A stretch of 64,000 nucleotides of DNA from the NCBI RefSeq assembly GCF_918797505.1, contig NC_092797.1:21279372-21343371 (forward strand). Reading direction: 5' to 3'. This document shows, one piece after another, positions 10,377 to 20,176 of this stretch; position 1 is the stretch's first letter; each line of letters begins with the position of its first letter. Source of the DNA: Bemisia tabaci (taxonomy: Eukaryota; Arthropoda; Insecta; Hemiptera; Aleyrodidae). The translations under genes and the position numbers were made by a program. The notes beneath the pieces are model-generated. The model did not search any database. It was not told the DNA's origin and saw only the letters and a program-made list of their open reading frames with translations.

Positions 10377-11669
10377 TGCCTTTGCAGAAGTATCACTTGA
10401 CTTAAGGTAATCTGCCTGATGGAGAATTGAATTATGATTTTTATTACATGTTTTACATTTTTCTCGTGTACAGTTTTGCTTTTCATGATTTTTGTTGAAG
10501 CAAATTTCACAAACCTTTAATCCCTTAACCACCTTAATACGGTCAGGAACAGAGAGTTTTAAAAATTTGTAGCATTTGTAGACTGGATGAGAATCATTAC
10601 AATAATGACACTTCAAGGATGATGTAACACCGTTGGATTTTTGAGCTTTAGATTGAAAGTTAGCCTTAACAGCAGCACTAACGAAAGATTGAGCCTTCCC
10701 ATAACGCTTAGAAATTCTACCTTCTTGAACTCCTTTAAATTGTACTCTATCCTTATCAGTCTCTTTAGGACGTGTATGGAAATGATGATCTACCGACTGA
10801 CTTAACTGACTTTGTGTGACAAGATACTTTAATAGATCGTTCCATTTCGGAGGAGCACGCGAATTATATTTTTTCTCCCAAGTCCGCAGTAACGGCTCAT
10901 CAAATTTAGACAATATAAGATAAGATAAAAATGGATCTTTTTCAATAGGAGTTAAATCTTCTGACTTAAGTACATTAATCGCCTGTGAAAATTGGAATGA
11001 AAGATTTTGAATGGATTTTGAGTCCTTGAAAGAAACCTTGGGTAGTTCAAACAATGCTCGAACAATTTGATGAACACTCAGTTTTTCATTTTGGTAATGA
11101 GACTTAAGTGCCTCTAAAGCAATTGAATAATTTTCAGCTTTAAAACGAATAGTATCAACCAAAGTAGCTGCTTCTCCCGACAACGAGGAGCGTAAGTAAT
11201 GAAATTTTTGAATAGAGGTTAATGAATCATTTGAATCAATCAAAGCTTCAAACATATCAATATAAGCCTTAAATTTATCAAATTTTCCATTGAAGATTGG
11301 CAAATCCGCAGGTTTCAGATTTAAAATTGATAGGAAGGGAGAAATTTGAGAACCGATGGAAACTGCAGCTGAGTTATTCTGAGTGCATGCCGCATCTTGA
11401 AGCATTTTTGTCTTCGCTAGCGCCTGAAAATACTGATTCTCGAAAGCTTGTAGATTAGGAGCTCTGGAAGGATCAATTTTTTTCCATTCATGAATCACCC
11501 GAGATTGCCTATCCAGAAGGGGTAAGACGCTCTTATACCTGACTTCCAGTTCATTTGGAGAGATATTACCGGATGCCAAATACGCGGTAAAGGAATCCAG
11601 CTGGCTTTGGATCGATTCACTGGTTACCTCCAGAGCCAATGGTCTCACATCGGCATCAGAGTCCATCAT
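10374..11669 (-). CDS. gag: BEL/Pao Gag (capsid and nucleocapsid)
   Basis: The frame is open from 11849, but the likely start is the Met-Met-Asp-Ser-Asp at 11669: sequence upstream of it is hydrophobic, unlike Gag, and overlaps leader repeats. That gives 431 residues. An N-terminal helical part is followed by a DUF1759-type capsid region (LPIFNGKFDKFKAYIDMFEA onward, and HYLRSSLSGEAATLV). At the C-terminus are three zinc knuckles: CHYCNDSHPVYKC, the canonical CEICFNKNHEKQNC and CKTCNKNHNSILH. Gag packages the RNA and forms the particle in which reverse transcription occurs. It ends at the UGA discussed separately and is in the same frame as pol. Confidence 0.93.
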   Translation of the reverse strand: MMDSDADVRPLALEVTSESIQSQLDSFTAYLASGNISPNELEVRYKSVLPLLDRQSRVIHEWKKIDPSRAPNLQAFENQYFQALAKTKMLQDAACTQNNSAAVSIGSQISPFLSILNLKPADLPIFNGKFDKFKAYIDMFEALIDSNDSLTSIQKFHYLRSSLSGEAATLVDTIRFKAENYSIALEALKSHYQNEKLSVHQIVRALFELPKVSFKDSKSIQNLSFQFSQAINVLKSEDLTPIEKDPFLSYLILSKFDEPLLRTWEKKYNSRAPPKWNDLLKYLVTQSQLSQSVDHHFHTRPKETDKDRVQFKGVQEGRISKRYGKAQSFVSAAVKANFQSKAQKSNGVTSSLKCHYCNDSHPVYKCYKFLKLSVPDRIKVVKGLKVCEICFNKNHEKQNCTREKCKTCNKNHNSILHQADYLKSSDTSAKA

Positions 11670-11871
11670 GCGAGAAGGATAAGGAAGGAGAAGGGAAGAG
11701 AAAAGGCCAGGAACAGCTAAAATAAAATGAATACTAACATTAATTTTTGAAACACCGCGTTTAAAGTCATTGATTTTAGACTCACCATAGATGATCATAT
11801 CAAAGATTGAATAGCAGCACAACCATAAAACAGAAAATCGATATTTCATCGAAAATTCTTACTCTGGAACT

Positions 11872-12203
11872 CAGTGGGTAGTCATACCGATACTCTGCCA
11901 TATTCTGACTTACTATACTAGTAGTCAAGCTCTGGCCAGAATCACTGAAGTGAAGAAAGACATATCGAGATTCTAACAGAATCAAGCGCTCAGTCAGTGG
12001 GTAGTCATACCGATACTCTGCCATATTCTGACTTACTAAACTAGTAGTCAAGCTCTGGCCAAAGTCACTGTACTGAAGATAGCTGCGCAAACTATCAAGA
12101 ATCGGTCAGATTCTGCGCCCAATCAGTGGGTAGTCATACCGATACTTTGCCATATTCTGACTTACTAAACTAGTAGTCAAGCTCTGGCCAAAGTCACTGT
12201 CGA
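11872..12203 (-). repeat. Three tandem repeats of about 125 bp in the leader
   Basis: Units start at cagtgggtagtcataccgat, at 11872, 11995 and 12124, giving spacings of 123 and 129 bp; the third is shorter. The core (cagtgggtagtcat through gctctggcca) is strongly conserved and the spacer is variable. This resembles repeated leader elements of some LTR elements that carry host-factor or packaging sites, but no function can be read from the sequence. Confidence 0.88.
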
Positions 12204-12746
12204 TTGATCGATAGTCAACTGAAGAATCTGGCAGATTCGATACTCATATCGAATCGTCTTGTCTAGATGGAGAAGGTACATGTTAGTAAATAAGTTCATC
12301 AATACAAAAAGGGCATACAACAACACACAAATGAAAGAGCAAATTCAATGAAGAGTAATTCAAGAAAAATTCATCAATGACATTCCATGATCCTCAAAGG
12401 GGAGTAAGGAAAACAATAATCTTCAACATTAGGTTAGTATTTTCTTCTTGACGAAAATAAAAATGAGAACCCATCAGCTGTTATGTAAACAGATATCGAA
12501 CAACTGAACCGTTGCCAATTTTAACATATAAAATTATAACTCAGAAAGCATCAGCTGTTATCTGAAAGATATCGAAGTAGCAACTGAACTGCGTTGCCAA
12601 ACTTCATAATAAAATGAAAAACCTTGAAAACGTCAGATTGAAACAATTTGAAAAGATTCCTTCAAACTTTCTGAAATATTGCCAAAACCTCAAAACAAAG
12701 ACCACCAGAAATCAATACTGTAAATAAATTTCCTGCGTTGTGTATA

Positions 12747-12763
12747 TCCTGGTCACGGCACCA
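12747..12763 (-). other. tRNA primer binding site
   Basis: The plus strand reads tcctggtcacggcacca, which is the form of a tRNA 3' end finishing in CCA. The minus strand is therefore complementary to that tRNA end. It lies six bases inside the 5' LTR, the expected place. The tRNA identity was not assigned. Confidence 0.85.
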
Positions 12764-12769
12764 AAAAAA

Positions 12770-13056
12770 TGTTACGCATTTTCTCACAAAAATAGAGGTT
12801 AGGCAAGACAAGAATAAAAGAAAAGTGAAGGAAACGAACCTTAGGAAGAAAGAATTTGGAAACCCAAATTAAGCTAAAAAGAGCATTTAATGAAACAAGA
12901 AGGCACACAACTTTCTTACCTTATAATAAGGAGTAATTGTAATAAATAACAAGAATAACTAGGTTTTTACCAAAAAGAAGACAGATCATACAAACATAGA
13001 TCAAGTTGTAAGACAATAAGAAAAAACATGGTAACCATGGATATATATATGGAACA
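12770..13056 (-). repeat. 5' LTR of the BEL/Pao element
   Basis: 287 bp that read identical to 6139-6425. As the 5' LTR of a minus-strand element it should hold the promoter: transcription would run leftwards, and the TATATATA run near its outer edge is the most promoter-like sequence. Followed by the target duplication atggc at 13057-13061. Confidence 0.94.
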
Positions 13057-13229
13057 ATGGCCGCAACATGATTCCCAAGTGCGAATTGCCTCTATGTAGA
13101 TGGATCGGCGCTTCGCAACCTTACAACTTTTTACATTGCGTTGACTGACACCGAGTTTTCATTGGATTTTTTTTTTTTTTTATTTTCCCTCCTCTGTACT
13201 TTATGAAATACGTACTGTACTTTATGAAA

Positions 13230-13545
13230 TACGGTTGGTAAAATGAGGTTCTACTGGTAATCTCATCATTCTGTCTTTGTAAAATTACCAAGAATAGTGA
13301 GATGGCAAAGATATCGATGGACCTTGGTAAAAACGCCGATATTTTTTATCGCCTGTGGTAGAATTACAGAGATAAAATGGTAAATTAAGTTACCGGGAAT
13401 TGATTACGAATAAAAGTGGTATTCTTACCTGGAAAAATCAGTAAAAATACCGGTCTGCCTTTCTAACATTACCAATGATTGATAAAAAAAAGAGATGGTA
13501 AAGTTACCAACGGACCTTGGTAAAAACGGCAGCGGCGGCGGCATA
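13230..13545. repeat. Dispersed ggtaaaa/ttacc repeat, copy 1
   Basis: Composed of many short inverted pieces of the type ggtaaaattacc, and shares ggaccttggtaaaaacg, gtggtagaattac and gttaccgggaattgatta with 15845-16235. Neither copy has clear outer termini. It lies between the BEL/Pao element and the Helitron-like element; the second copy lies on that element's other side. No coding capacity. Confidence 0.75.
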
Positions 13546-13589
13546 GAAACATGTTTCATAAGCGTCATTCATGCGTTAGTAGGCGTTGA

Positions 13590-13810
13590 TGAAAAATTGC
13601 AATTTATTGCAATTTTATCTCTATAAAATCGCGTTCGATAAAATCGCGATTTTATTGCAATTTATCGCGATTTTTCTCCCGATAATATTGCGATGATTCG
13701 CCGTCGATAAAATCGCGATTTTTTTATCCGATAATATTGCAATAAATCGCGACGTCGATAAAATCGCGATATATTCTCCGATTAAATCGCAATTTATGGC
13801 GATCACTACT
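13590..13810. repeat. cgataaaatcgcgat internally repeated segment
   Basis: cgataaaatcgcgat recurs at about 13636, 13705 and 13756 with gataatattgc spacers. Each unit is itself nearly palindromic. A related piece (gcgattttatcgccgataaa) is in the loop of the inverted repeat at 5772-6053, so it may be a widespread motif. An open frame through it on the minus strand is a product of the repeats. Confidence 0.7.
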
Positions 13811-13969
13811 ACTCGGGAATTGCAGCAGCAAATCCAAAAATTGTTACGCATCACCGCCACTCTTTAATTTAAATATCAAACCGACCTGTGGCCTTTTATC
13901 AAGGTTAATATAAATACATCCCGTTTTATTAATGACAAACCTATTATATTTCGTTTATATTATATTATA

Positions 13970-14000
13970 CTAGGGGCTTATGGGGCTGCTTCGCAGCCCC
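13970..14000 (-). other. Helitron 3' terminal hairpin and CTAG
   Basis: Minus strand: an 8 bp stem ggggctgc/gcagcccc with a 3-base loop, an 8-base spacer, then CTAG followed by T in the flank. Helitrons end in a short GC-rich hairpin followed by CTRR and insert before a T, so all parts fit. It marks the end of the element reading leftwards. Confidence 0.75.
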
Positions 14001-14442
14001 TTATTTTTCCTGTACACATTTCACTTTCACATGTTTTTTTTTTTTTATTTATTTATTTATTTTCATTTAATTTTCTGTTTTGTCTTTGAATCGGGTCTAA
14101 TTATTTCTTTGAGAGAATAAATATAACAAATGTTTTCAAAAATTGTAATTTTATTTAGTAAACTTTAAACTAAAATTTTAACAACAACAAAATAATAACA
14201 ACACTATTAAACAGAATTTTAAGTCTTATTATTTTCTCTGAACTGTTTATTTTTAAAATGTTTAAAAACAAAACGGAATAGACAAAGTCCAAATAGTATA
14301 ACTAACAGAGGAGGAAAGATTTAAATGCAGTGTCCGGAATGCAGCTGCATTCCGGATGCGTTAAGAGGTGGGAAGGAGGGAGGGACGGACTGAGAAACTG
14401 AAAAAAGTACGTTACGTAACGGTAAATATTAAATAAACTTAC

Positions 14443-14921
14443 CTATATATGGATCCTTGAACTTTAAAGCAATAAGGTCCACCACCCGGAATATCAATTC
14501 GATTTGCAGAGAAAGAGGCAAAAGCAACAGCACTATTATAATTTCTGATATGCTTTATGAAATTTGGAGAATATAAAAATAATGATATCAAATCGGTATT
14601 TGTCCGAATACTCGGTAAAGAAATTAAGCCATTTTGGCAGCAGTTATTAAAATGACCATTGGACATTTCACCCTGAAAATGGCGAGCATCACAATGATGA
14701 CAAATTATATTCATTGAACCGACTGAAAATTTGGTAACAAAATTTTCATCAAAGTTCTGATCATCAATTTTATACTTCCGAAATGAAGAAATGAAACTTT
14801 GATTTTCTATACTAATAACAGAGTTAAGTTCTTGCTTCACTAAACGAACATGCGAAGAATTCTGGAAAACGCGACCACGTTTTGGAGGACGACCGCCTCG
14901 GTCATTGAAAATTTTACTCAT
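14443..14921 (-). CDS. Helitron Rep N-terminal exon (partial)
   Basis: About 160 residues resembling the Helitron-like N-terminal domain before the HUH nuclease. It begins with an AT-hook-like GGRPPKRGR (residues 9-17). Next is VGSMNIICHHCDARHF with C74 and C77, CC at 94-95 in FNNCCQNGLISLP, then HIRNYNSAVAFASF and GGGPYCFKVQGSIY. The frame stops one codon after GSIY, exactly where ATAG|GTAAGT forms a consensus splice donor (exon end 14443), so the family's next motifs were probably in a following exon. No HUH exon is recognisable before the element's end at 13970. It may be expressed as a short Rep-like fragment or be dead. Confidence 0.75.
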
Positions 14922-15844
14922 AACAACTGTTAAATTTAAAATTAAAATTAGTAAAAATTATTATTATTTTAACAAAATCATAACTGAAAAGTTCAATTTT
15001 TAAATTAAAAAAAATAAATCAGAAGAAAAAGGATGAAATGAAAATGGAAATTAATAATAAACATATTTATACACATTGAAAAGAAACAGCGTGAAAAGTT
15101 CTGATCGGAAATGAGAAAAAAAACTTGGAGGTTATTGACTTAATGAGGAAAAATTGGCAATAGGAAAAAGATGGAACCAATCATGAAAAACCGTAAAAAA
15201 AAAAAAAAACGCGGGAAAAGAAAAATGTAAGTTGATGGCAGTTGAGTGTTGGAAGTAACCTCACTTAATGATGATTGTTGAACGAAAACAGCTGATAAAA
15301 AGACAGCAAACAGTAAAGTAAGATGCGTAGCAACAAAACTTTTCCGAAAAACAAAAAACAAAAAACCCCCACTTCCCCTCATCCAATTGATGAGTTTTTA
15401 GGGATTTAAAAATCGGGGACGAACCCCAGAAAATAATTTATAGTTTTCCCGAAGCATTGAGAACAACACCTTTCAAATGAACCAACGCCCCTCGCAATTA
15501 GTACAGTGGTTGATTCACAATTTCATTCTATTTTTCAAATTAAATATTAAGATTCTATCCTATTTGCTTTCCATCCATTTTATTTTATCCCATATAAACC
15601 GTTTCAAACTGATTATTCACCTTTTTTTAAAACTCCAACCTTAATTGAAGTAAGTTTTTAGCTAAATTGAAGATGATCTTTTGAATGAATAAGCACTTAA
15701 CAGAACTTCAGCAGTATTAATATTAATACAATTTACGAGAATAATGTAAATTAAAAAAAATTAAGTGATATTTTCATAACGAATTGACAGAATATACGAG
15801 GGGGTTGGGCCGCGGAGCGGCCAGGGGGCGGAGCCCTCTAGTTT

Positions 15845-16235
15845 ACTAAGAAAAGGGTAAAATTACCACGAATTCAGGGTTCTATTTGATCCCAGTTTTT
15901 TCTTGGTAAAATTACCATTTATGGAATTGGTAATTTTACCGAGAAATCTCGGTAAAATAATTGAACTTTCTCGGTAATTTTACCGGACCTTGGTAAAAAC
16001 GCCAATATTTTTTATCGACTGTGGTAGAATTACCGAGATAAAATGGCAAAGTTACCGGGAATTGATTACCAATAAAAGCGGTATTCTTACCTGAAAAAAA
16101 CAGTAAAAATACCGGTTTTTAGGTAAGCTTACCAGTCTGTCTTGGTAAAATTACCAATAATTGGTAAAAAAAGTGAGATGGTAAAGGTACCAACGGACCT
16201 TGGTAAAAACGCCGATAATTTTTTTTCAGTGTAAA
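15845..16235. repeat. Dispersed ggtaaaa/ttacc repeat, copy 2
   Basis: Related to 13230-13545 and internally double: ggaccttggtaaaaacgcc occurs at about 15984 and again near 16195, with gtggtagaattacc and gttaccgggaattgattacc between. It ends ttttttttcagtg, an end type also seen in several MITEs here. Its minus strand contains tttttttcag|gtaag at about 16092, a splice-like sequence explained by the repeat. Confidence 0.75.
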
Positions 16236-16427
16236 TTTCCGATACCCGGATTATTGTTTTGCATAGTTCATATTCTTTTGTTATATTCCGTACCACTCGT
16301 TTATTTTTAATCCTCGTAGAAAAACCACCCATTTGCTGAATACAATTTTAGCTGGAGCGCACTTCAGCTATGCATTCACCACTGCAAAAATGTCAAAGGA
16401 AATCGACAAGCCCAGCGTGCATGAAGG

Positions 16428-17136
16428 CAGGCCCGCCACAAGGGTGGGATACTGGGTCCCTGGCACCGGGGCCCGGGCCTCGGAGGGGGCCCGTGTTACC
16501 CGTGAAAAACCACTACGAATTCACATGCAACCCTTGTTTCGTAAGAAAAAGTGAAAAATTTACCGTAAAAATTTCGCAAAAGGTGAATAGATTTTCAGAA
16601 ACACGCTGGGGCACTGTAGGATTCTTCTTAAATTTTTAAAGAAGTATACTTCCTGGAAAATTTCTATCTATTTTCAAGATTTTCAGTACAGAGGGATATT
16701 TTTAGTAACTGCGTTTCATTTTCTTCCGTCGTCAGATGCTAAGAGTCTCCAGTCTGGGCATCCTCGACTTCAATGGCTCATGGCTCAACTCCCTTGCCAT
16801 AGACAAACGGAGGGGGAGTTCAGGGGGGTCTAGCCCTCTTAGAACTGAAAATAGTACCCTCCCCCCCCCCCCAAAAAAAAAAAAAAAAATGTTTCAGATG
16901 TTTTGAATGCAACAATTCGCAAGTATTTTGTGCTGAAAGTAGAAAAAAAAATAAATAAATAATTATTCCGCAGAAATTGATGGAAAAATTCTTTATAGAA
17001 GCTTCAAAATGCGTCCGATTAGTCGTAGAAATTCTAAAATTTCTCGGGGGATGCCCCTCGGACCCCCCCCCCCTCCGTGCTTGGGGCCGGACCTTAAAAC
17101 TGGTGCCAGGGCCCGAGATGGGATGTGGCGGGCCTG
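16428..17136. mobile_element. Inverted-repeat element, CAGGCCCGCCACA ends
   Basis: Starts caggcccgccaca and ends tgtggcgggcctg, with further subterminal inverted similarity (ctggcaccggggcccgggcc against the ctggtgccagggcccgag region). About 709 bp with GC-rich ends, a C-run followed by an A-run near 16858, and an AT-rich interior. No coding homology and no target duplication seen. Probably a non-autonomous DNA transposon. Confidence 0.65.
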
Positions 17137-17833
17137 ACCAGCCCTTGAGGTGAGTTCTGAAGTGGTTGGATGCAAACGTTACCCCTAAGACATCAGACCA
17201 CAGAATTAAGCCATTGGTGTTTTTCTCAGCCTTGCCTCTTGGGTCTAAAAAGTAAGCAGATCCACTAGCAAAAATTTGACTAATGGAGGGACGGTAAATT
17301 CGGATGGACTGTAAAGTGATGTGATGAAAATTGGCTGAACGAACGGAGCGCACAGGTACACGAGGGTTGCAGAGGTGCGTAGTGCCGCTTTTGTTCCTCA
17401 AGTGAGTGTGTCGCATTCAAGGTTGCACTTTTTTTATTCCTCGCTCTCTTTAATATCCCTGAAATTACGCTTTTTTACGATCGTCGTAATTACGGACGCA
17501 TCTCGCTCTGTATCGGAGTCGCAGCTGTGCCAAGTGTTCGTTGAGCCGTTAACTTCTCGCTTCCCGTCTCTTGCGATCACCCAGTTTTTAAAACGGAAAA
17601 TAGGTCATGCGGAGTTTCCGCCTCGGAAAATTCCCGCCCGCATCAGTCCTCACAGCGACCAATGTAGTGTTTCACTAAACGTCTCCTGCGAACACAGAAT
17701 GTGCTCAATGTTTCCTCGACGAATTCAAATCTTTTGCTTTCGCGAGTTTTCTTGGGAATTACAATATTTGACGGTAACATCGTGATTGTATTGCAGCGTT
17801 GCCGGCAATCTGGAAAACTGGAAAAGTCAGGAA
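17137..17833. other. Geneless stretch
   Basis: Mixed sequence without recognisable repeats. A plus-strand frame of 136 codons (17375-17785) has no family resemblance and lies in mildly GC-rich DNA. Its last part (gttgccggcaatctggaaaactgg) begins a second, outer repeat that continues after the hAT-like element to about 18515 (ggcaaccctg). Confidence 0.5.
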
Positions 17834-18229
17834 CAGTGTTCGAAACTCACCTTTGAGTTTTAGGAGCCATGTGGCGCTTCAAGCCTGATTTATAGGCGCC
17901 ATTGAAGATTTTTTAGGGGCCAAATTGAGTTTTTGCCTATATATTACGGCGCATTTAGTGAAAAGTTAGACGCAAGATGTTTCCGTAACATAACTAGTAA
18001 GTAGCTGTAACTTGGGGAAGACAAAAGCACTAAGGATGAAATCGTGAAGAATAGGAAAAGCTTTGACTTGTAGTGCTGAAAATTTCGAATAAACACCTAA
18101 TATGAAAATTCAGATTCTTATGGGGCAATTTTTAGGGGGCCCGTTGGCGCAGAGCCTTCATTTTTTAGGCGCCATGGCCGATTTTTTAGGCGCATTTGGC
18201 GCGTTGGCGCCTGTGAGTTTCGGACACTG
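17834..18229. mobile_element. hAT-like MITE, CAGTGTTCGAAACTCAC
   Basis: 396 bp. The left end cagtgttcgaaactcac and the right end gtgagtttcggacactg are inverted with two mismatches. The flanks give an 8 bp duplication with one mismatch (gtcaggaa 17826-17833, gtcaggga 18230-18237), typical of hAT. The interior repeats ttttttaggcgcc-type units. It is inserted in a tcagggaa-rich sequence that resumes on the other side. No transposase, so it is non-autonomous. Confidence 0.82.
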
Positions 18230-18524
18230 GTCAGGGAATTTGCGGCGATCGGGAACAGTCAGGGAAAGCCAGGGGGTTCACACAAAGAGTCAAGGATAGC
18301 CAGGGAATTCACACAAAAAATCAGGGAATTTATTGTGTTAGCGTTTAGCAAAAGTGAGTGTAATAAAGGGACCAATTCAAAGTGGAAGTTTCATTCGATT
18401 GTCAGGGAAAGTCAGGGAATCCGAAAATTCTGGAGTCAGGGGAAACCAAAAATAGTTTGGTAAAAGTCAGGGAAGGTCGGGGAATTTGAAGATGAAGAAA
18501 TAATGGCAACCCTGATGCTGGTAT

Positions 18525-18688
18525 CAATGGCGAGGCGTGAATTATCGATTATCGATATTTTTCCTTTTAAAATTATGGAAAAGAATCGAATATTAAGGTG
18601 TTTGTTGCGAACAGCCGGTTTATCGATCCTTTTCCATTTTTGTAAATGGCAGATCAATCGATATATCGCAAAGCACGCTACGCCACTG
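18525..18688. mobile_element. hAT-like MITE, CAGTGGCG family, copy 1
   Basis: The ends caatggcgaggcg and acgctacgccactg are inverted. The interior is rich in atcgat, including a gattatcgatat segment. The flanking octamers gctggtat and actgttat match at six of eight positions, a decayed 8 bp target duplication. Related copies are at 24870 and 33869; the latter has a perfect duplication. Confidence 0.75.
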
Positions 18689-19694
18689 ACTGTTATACCT
18701 GTTTCAGGCGTAATTAGCGATCGCCGCCGGCCAATTTTCAATCTACTTTTGTTGGATAGAAAAATGTCAAATTCAGAAATGATTCAATAAGTTAGGGAGT
18801 ATCGATCATATTACGTTTGAAATTAAGACAGCAATTATTTTCCTCTTGAATGTAAGGTAGTGGCTAGCACACTCGCAAGTGCGCATATTGAAATTCGCGA
18901 TCTTAGTTAGGTTTGCCTCGGATAGGCAACTGAACAAACTCCGTGGCCAAGCGAAAGGTATCACGAAATACTGAAGGCGCTTGACTGCCTGTGACATTTT
19001 TAGCACATGATAGCTTACAGATGCAGATCTCATTATGCTATATTGCTGCACAGCGCACACCCATCAAAAATACTTTGACACTGTTAACTTGGTGTCATTT
19101 TTTAACTAAACGCCTTCGGTATGTATGATGTTCCGTATTTATATTCTAAATTATTACTTCTCGAATATACTTAAAAACCATTCCTGAAAAATTAGATTTT
19201 GGACACAGAGGCGAAGAAAAAATTATACGTGGAAGTAGGTCATCTTCCGAATCAAAGCGAAGATAAGAGGAAGTGCGGTAATTGCACTCAGGTGAGAATG
19301 ATCAGAACACTCGAGATCTAAAATATTTCTTCACAATCCTGTCATCGCACTGTGTTCGTACTAATTAAAAAGTAAATTTTTCACTTTCCGAACGCAGAGT
19401 ATAAGTAGGAAGCTTCAAAATCTTGAGTGTTCCGTGTACACTGACTCTAGGAACTTTAAGGTTCCAGTTCTTACGGTGAATCTCTAACGTTTTCAAAACG
19501 AGTCGATAATCGATCAATTAGTCGACAAGATCTAGATTCTACGGAAGATTTGATCGAGAAAAACTATGAAACAACTTCAAAAGTACTGCTCAGGTGGACA
19601 TTGACAAAGAAAAATAGAAGACAATTTAGTTCTTACACCAGCAAAAATACTGTAACGTCTTATTCTAACTGTTTTTCTATAGCTTTAAGGTGTA

Positions 19695-19727
<33 letters not shown>

Positions 19728-19948
19728 AGAATCAGCAATTGCAAATTTACACACAATTTCAATTAATCTCTCCCCACCATTTAACTCGTTTGGACAAACG
19801 ATCATATCATTCCCTCGTCTTGTAACGGCATGCAAACTGACTCTTTTCTGATGAAATTTGATAAGTTTGTTCACTTTTTTACTCAATTTTTTGTTTATCT
19901 TAATTTTTTTCCAAGAGCATGTTTGCAAATTTGCGTGTGCCTTGTAAG
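18689..19948. other. Geneless stretch with long A tract
   Basis: About 1.25 kb without a recognisable gene. An A tract of about 31 bases lies at 19696-19727. Nothing before it resembles a SINE or LINE tail, so it is treated as simple sequence. Short frames here lack any family signature. Confidence 0.5.
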
Positions 19949-20176
19949 CAGGGTGTCTAGCATCAGGGAAAACCGGAAAATATCAGGAATTTTGACCGAT
20001 CAGGAAAATCGGAAAAATCGAACGTTTTATCAGGAATTTTTCTTCCGCGAATCTCCTAAACGGAGAAAATCTTACTGCTTTTTGCCTACCGTGCCAAGAG
20101 TCGAGAAAAATCAGGAAAATATCAGGGAAAATCAGGAAAATTTCAGGATTTTTCAAAATAAAAAGTAGACACCCTG
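19949..20176. mobile_element. CAGGGTGTCTA MITE with 5 bp duplication
   Basis: 228 bp, beginning cagggtgtctagcatcagg and ending agtagacaccctg. It is flanked by the 5 bp duplication gtaag (19944-19948 and 20177-20181). The interior is built of caggaaaatcagg-type units. Members of the same end family are at 31269-31541, 36167-36599 and possibly 36647. No protein encoded. Confidence 0.87.

Larger units (their letters stand above)
11670..12769 (-). other. BEL/Pao 5' leader
   Basis: About 1.1 kb of transcribed leader between the 5' LTR and the gag start. It holds the primer binding site, two diverged copies of a segment with catcagctgttat (12473 and 12550) and three longer tandem repeats (separate entry). 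A 96-codon frame (11800-12090, minus strand) runs through the repeats without a stop, but nothing suggests that it is translated. A leader this long is where packaging signals would be expected. Confidence 0.8.
6139..13056 (-). mobile_element. Complete BEL/Pao LTR retrotransposon
   Basis: A 6918 bp element with 287 bp LTRs that read as identical, TG...CA termini and a 5 bp target duplication atggc (6134-6138 and 13057-13061). In minus-strand order it has: 5' LTR, primer binding site, a leader of about 1.1 kb with tandem repeats, gag, an in-frame UGA, pol (protease, RT, RNase H, integrase, C-terminal BEL/Pao domain), polypurine tract and 3' LTR. This domain order with integrase after RNase H and a DUF1759-type Gag is characteristic of BEL/Pao. 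There is no env. Both coding regions are open and the catalytic residues are present, so the copy is probably recent and may be autonomous. Confidence 0.97.
13970..15841 (-). mobile_element. Defective Helitron-like element
   Basis: The left edge, read on the minus strand, is a Helitron 3' end: hairpin ggggctgc-ttc-gcagcccc (13982-14000), eight bases, then CTAG and T. The right edge ends ctag|t at 15838-15842, preceded by hairpins ggccgc-gga-gcggcc (15808-15822) and aggg...ccct. Read outwards, the two edges are loosely inverted (CTAGGGGCTT and CTAGAGGGCTC), as in Helitron2/Helentron-type elements. Between them a Rep-type exon lies on the minus strand. Alternatively these are two separate 3' ends of oppositely oriented elements. 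No helicase part is present, so it is non-autonomous. Confidence 0.6.

Noticed and set aside
16085..16110. Minus-strand tttttttcag|gtaag, a ratchet-like splice motif
   Set aside because: It lies in the dispersed ggtaaaa repeat, and a similar sequence occurs in the other copy near 13428, so it comes from the repeat.
19696..19727. Long A tract as a retroposon tail
   Set aside because: No target duplication, Pol III boxes or LINE-like sequence before it; most likely simple sequence.
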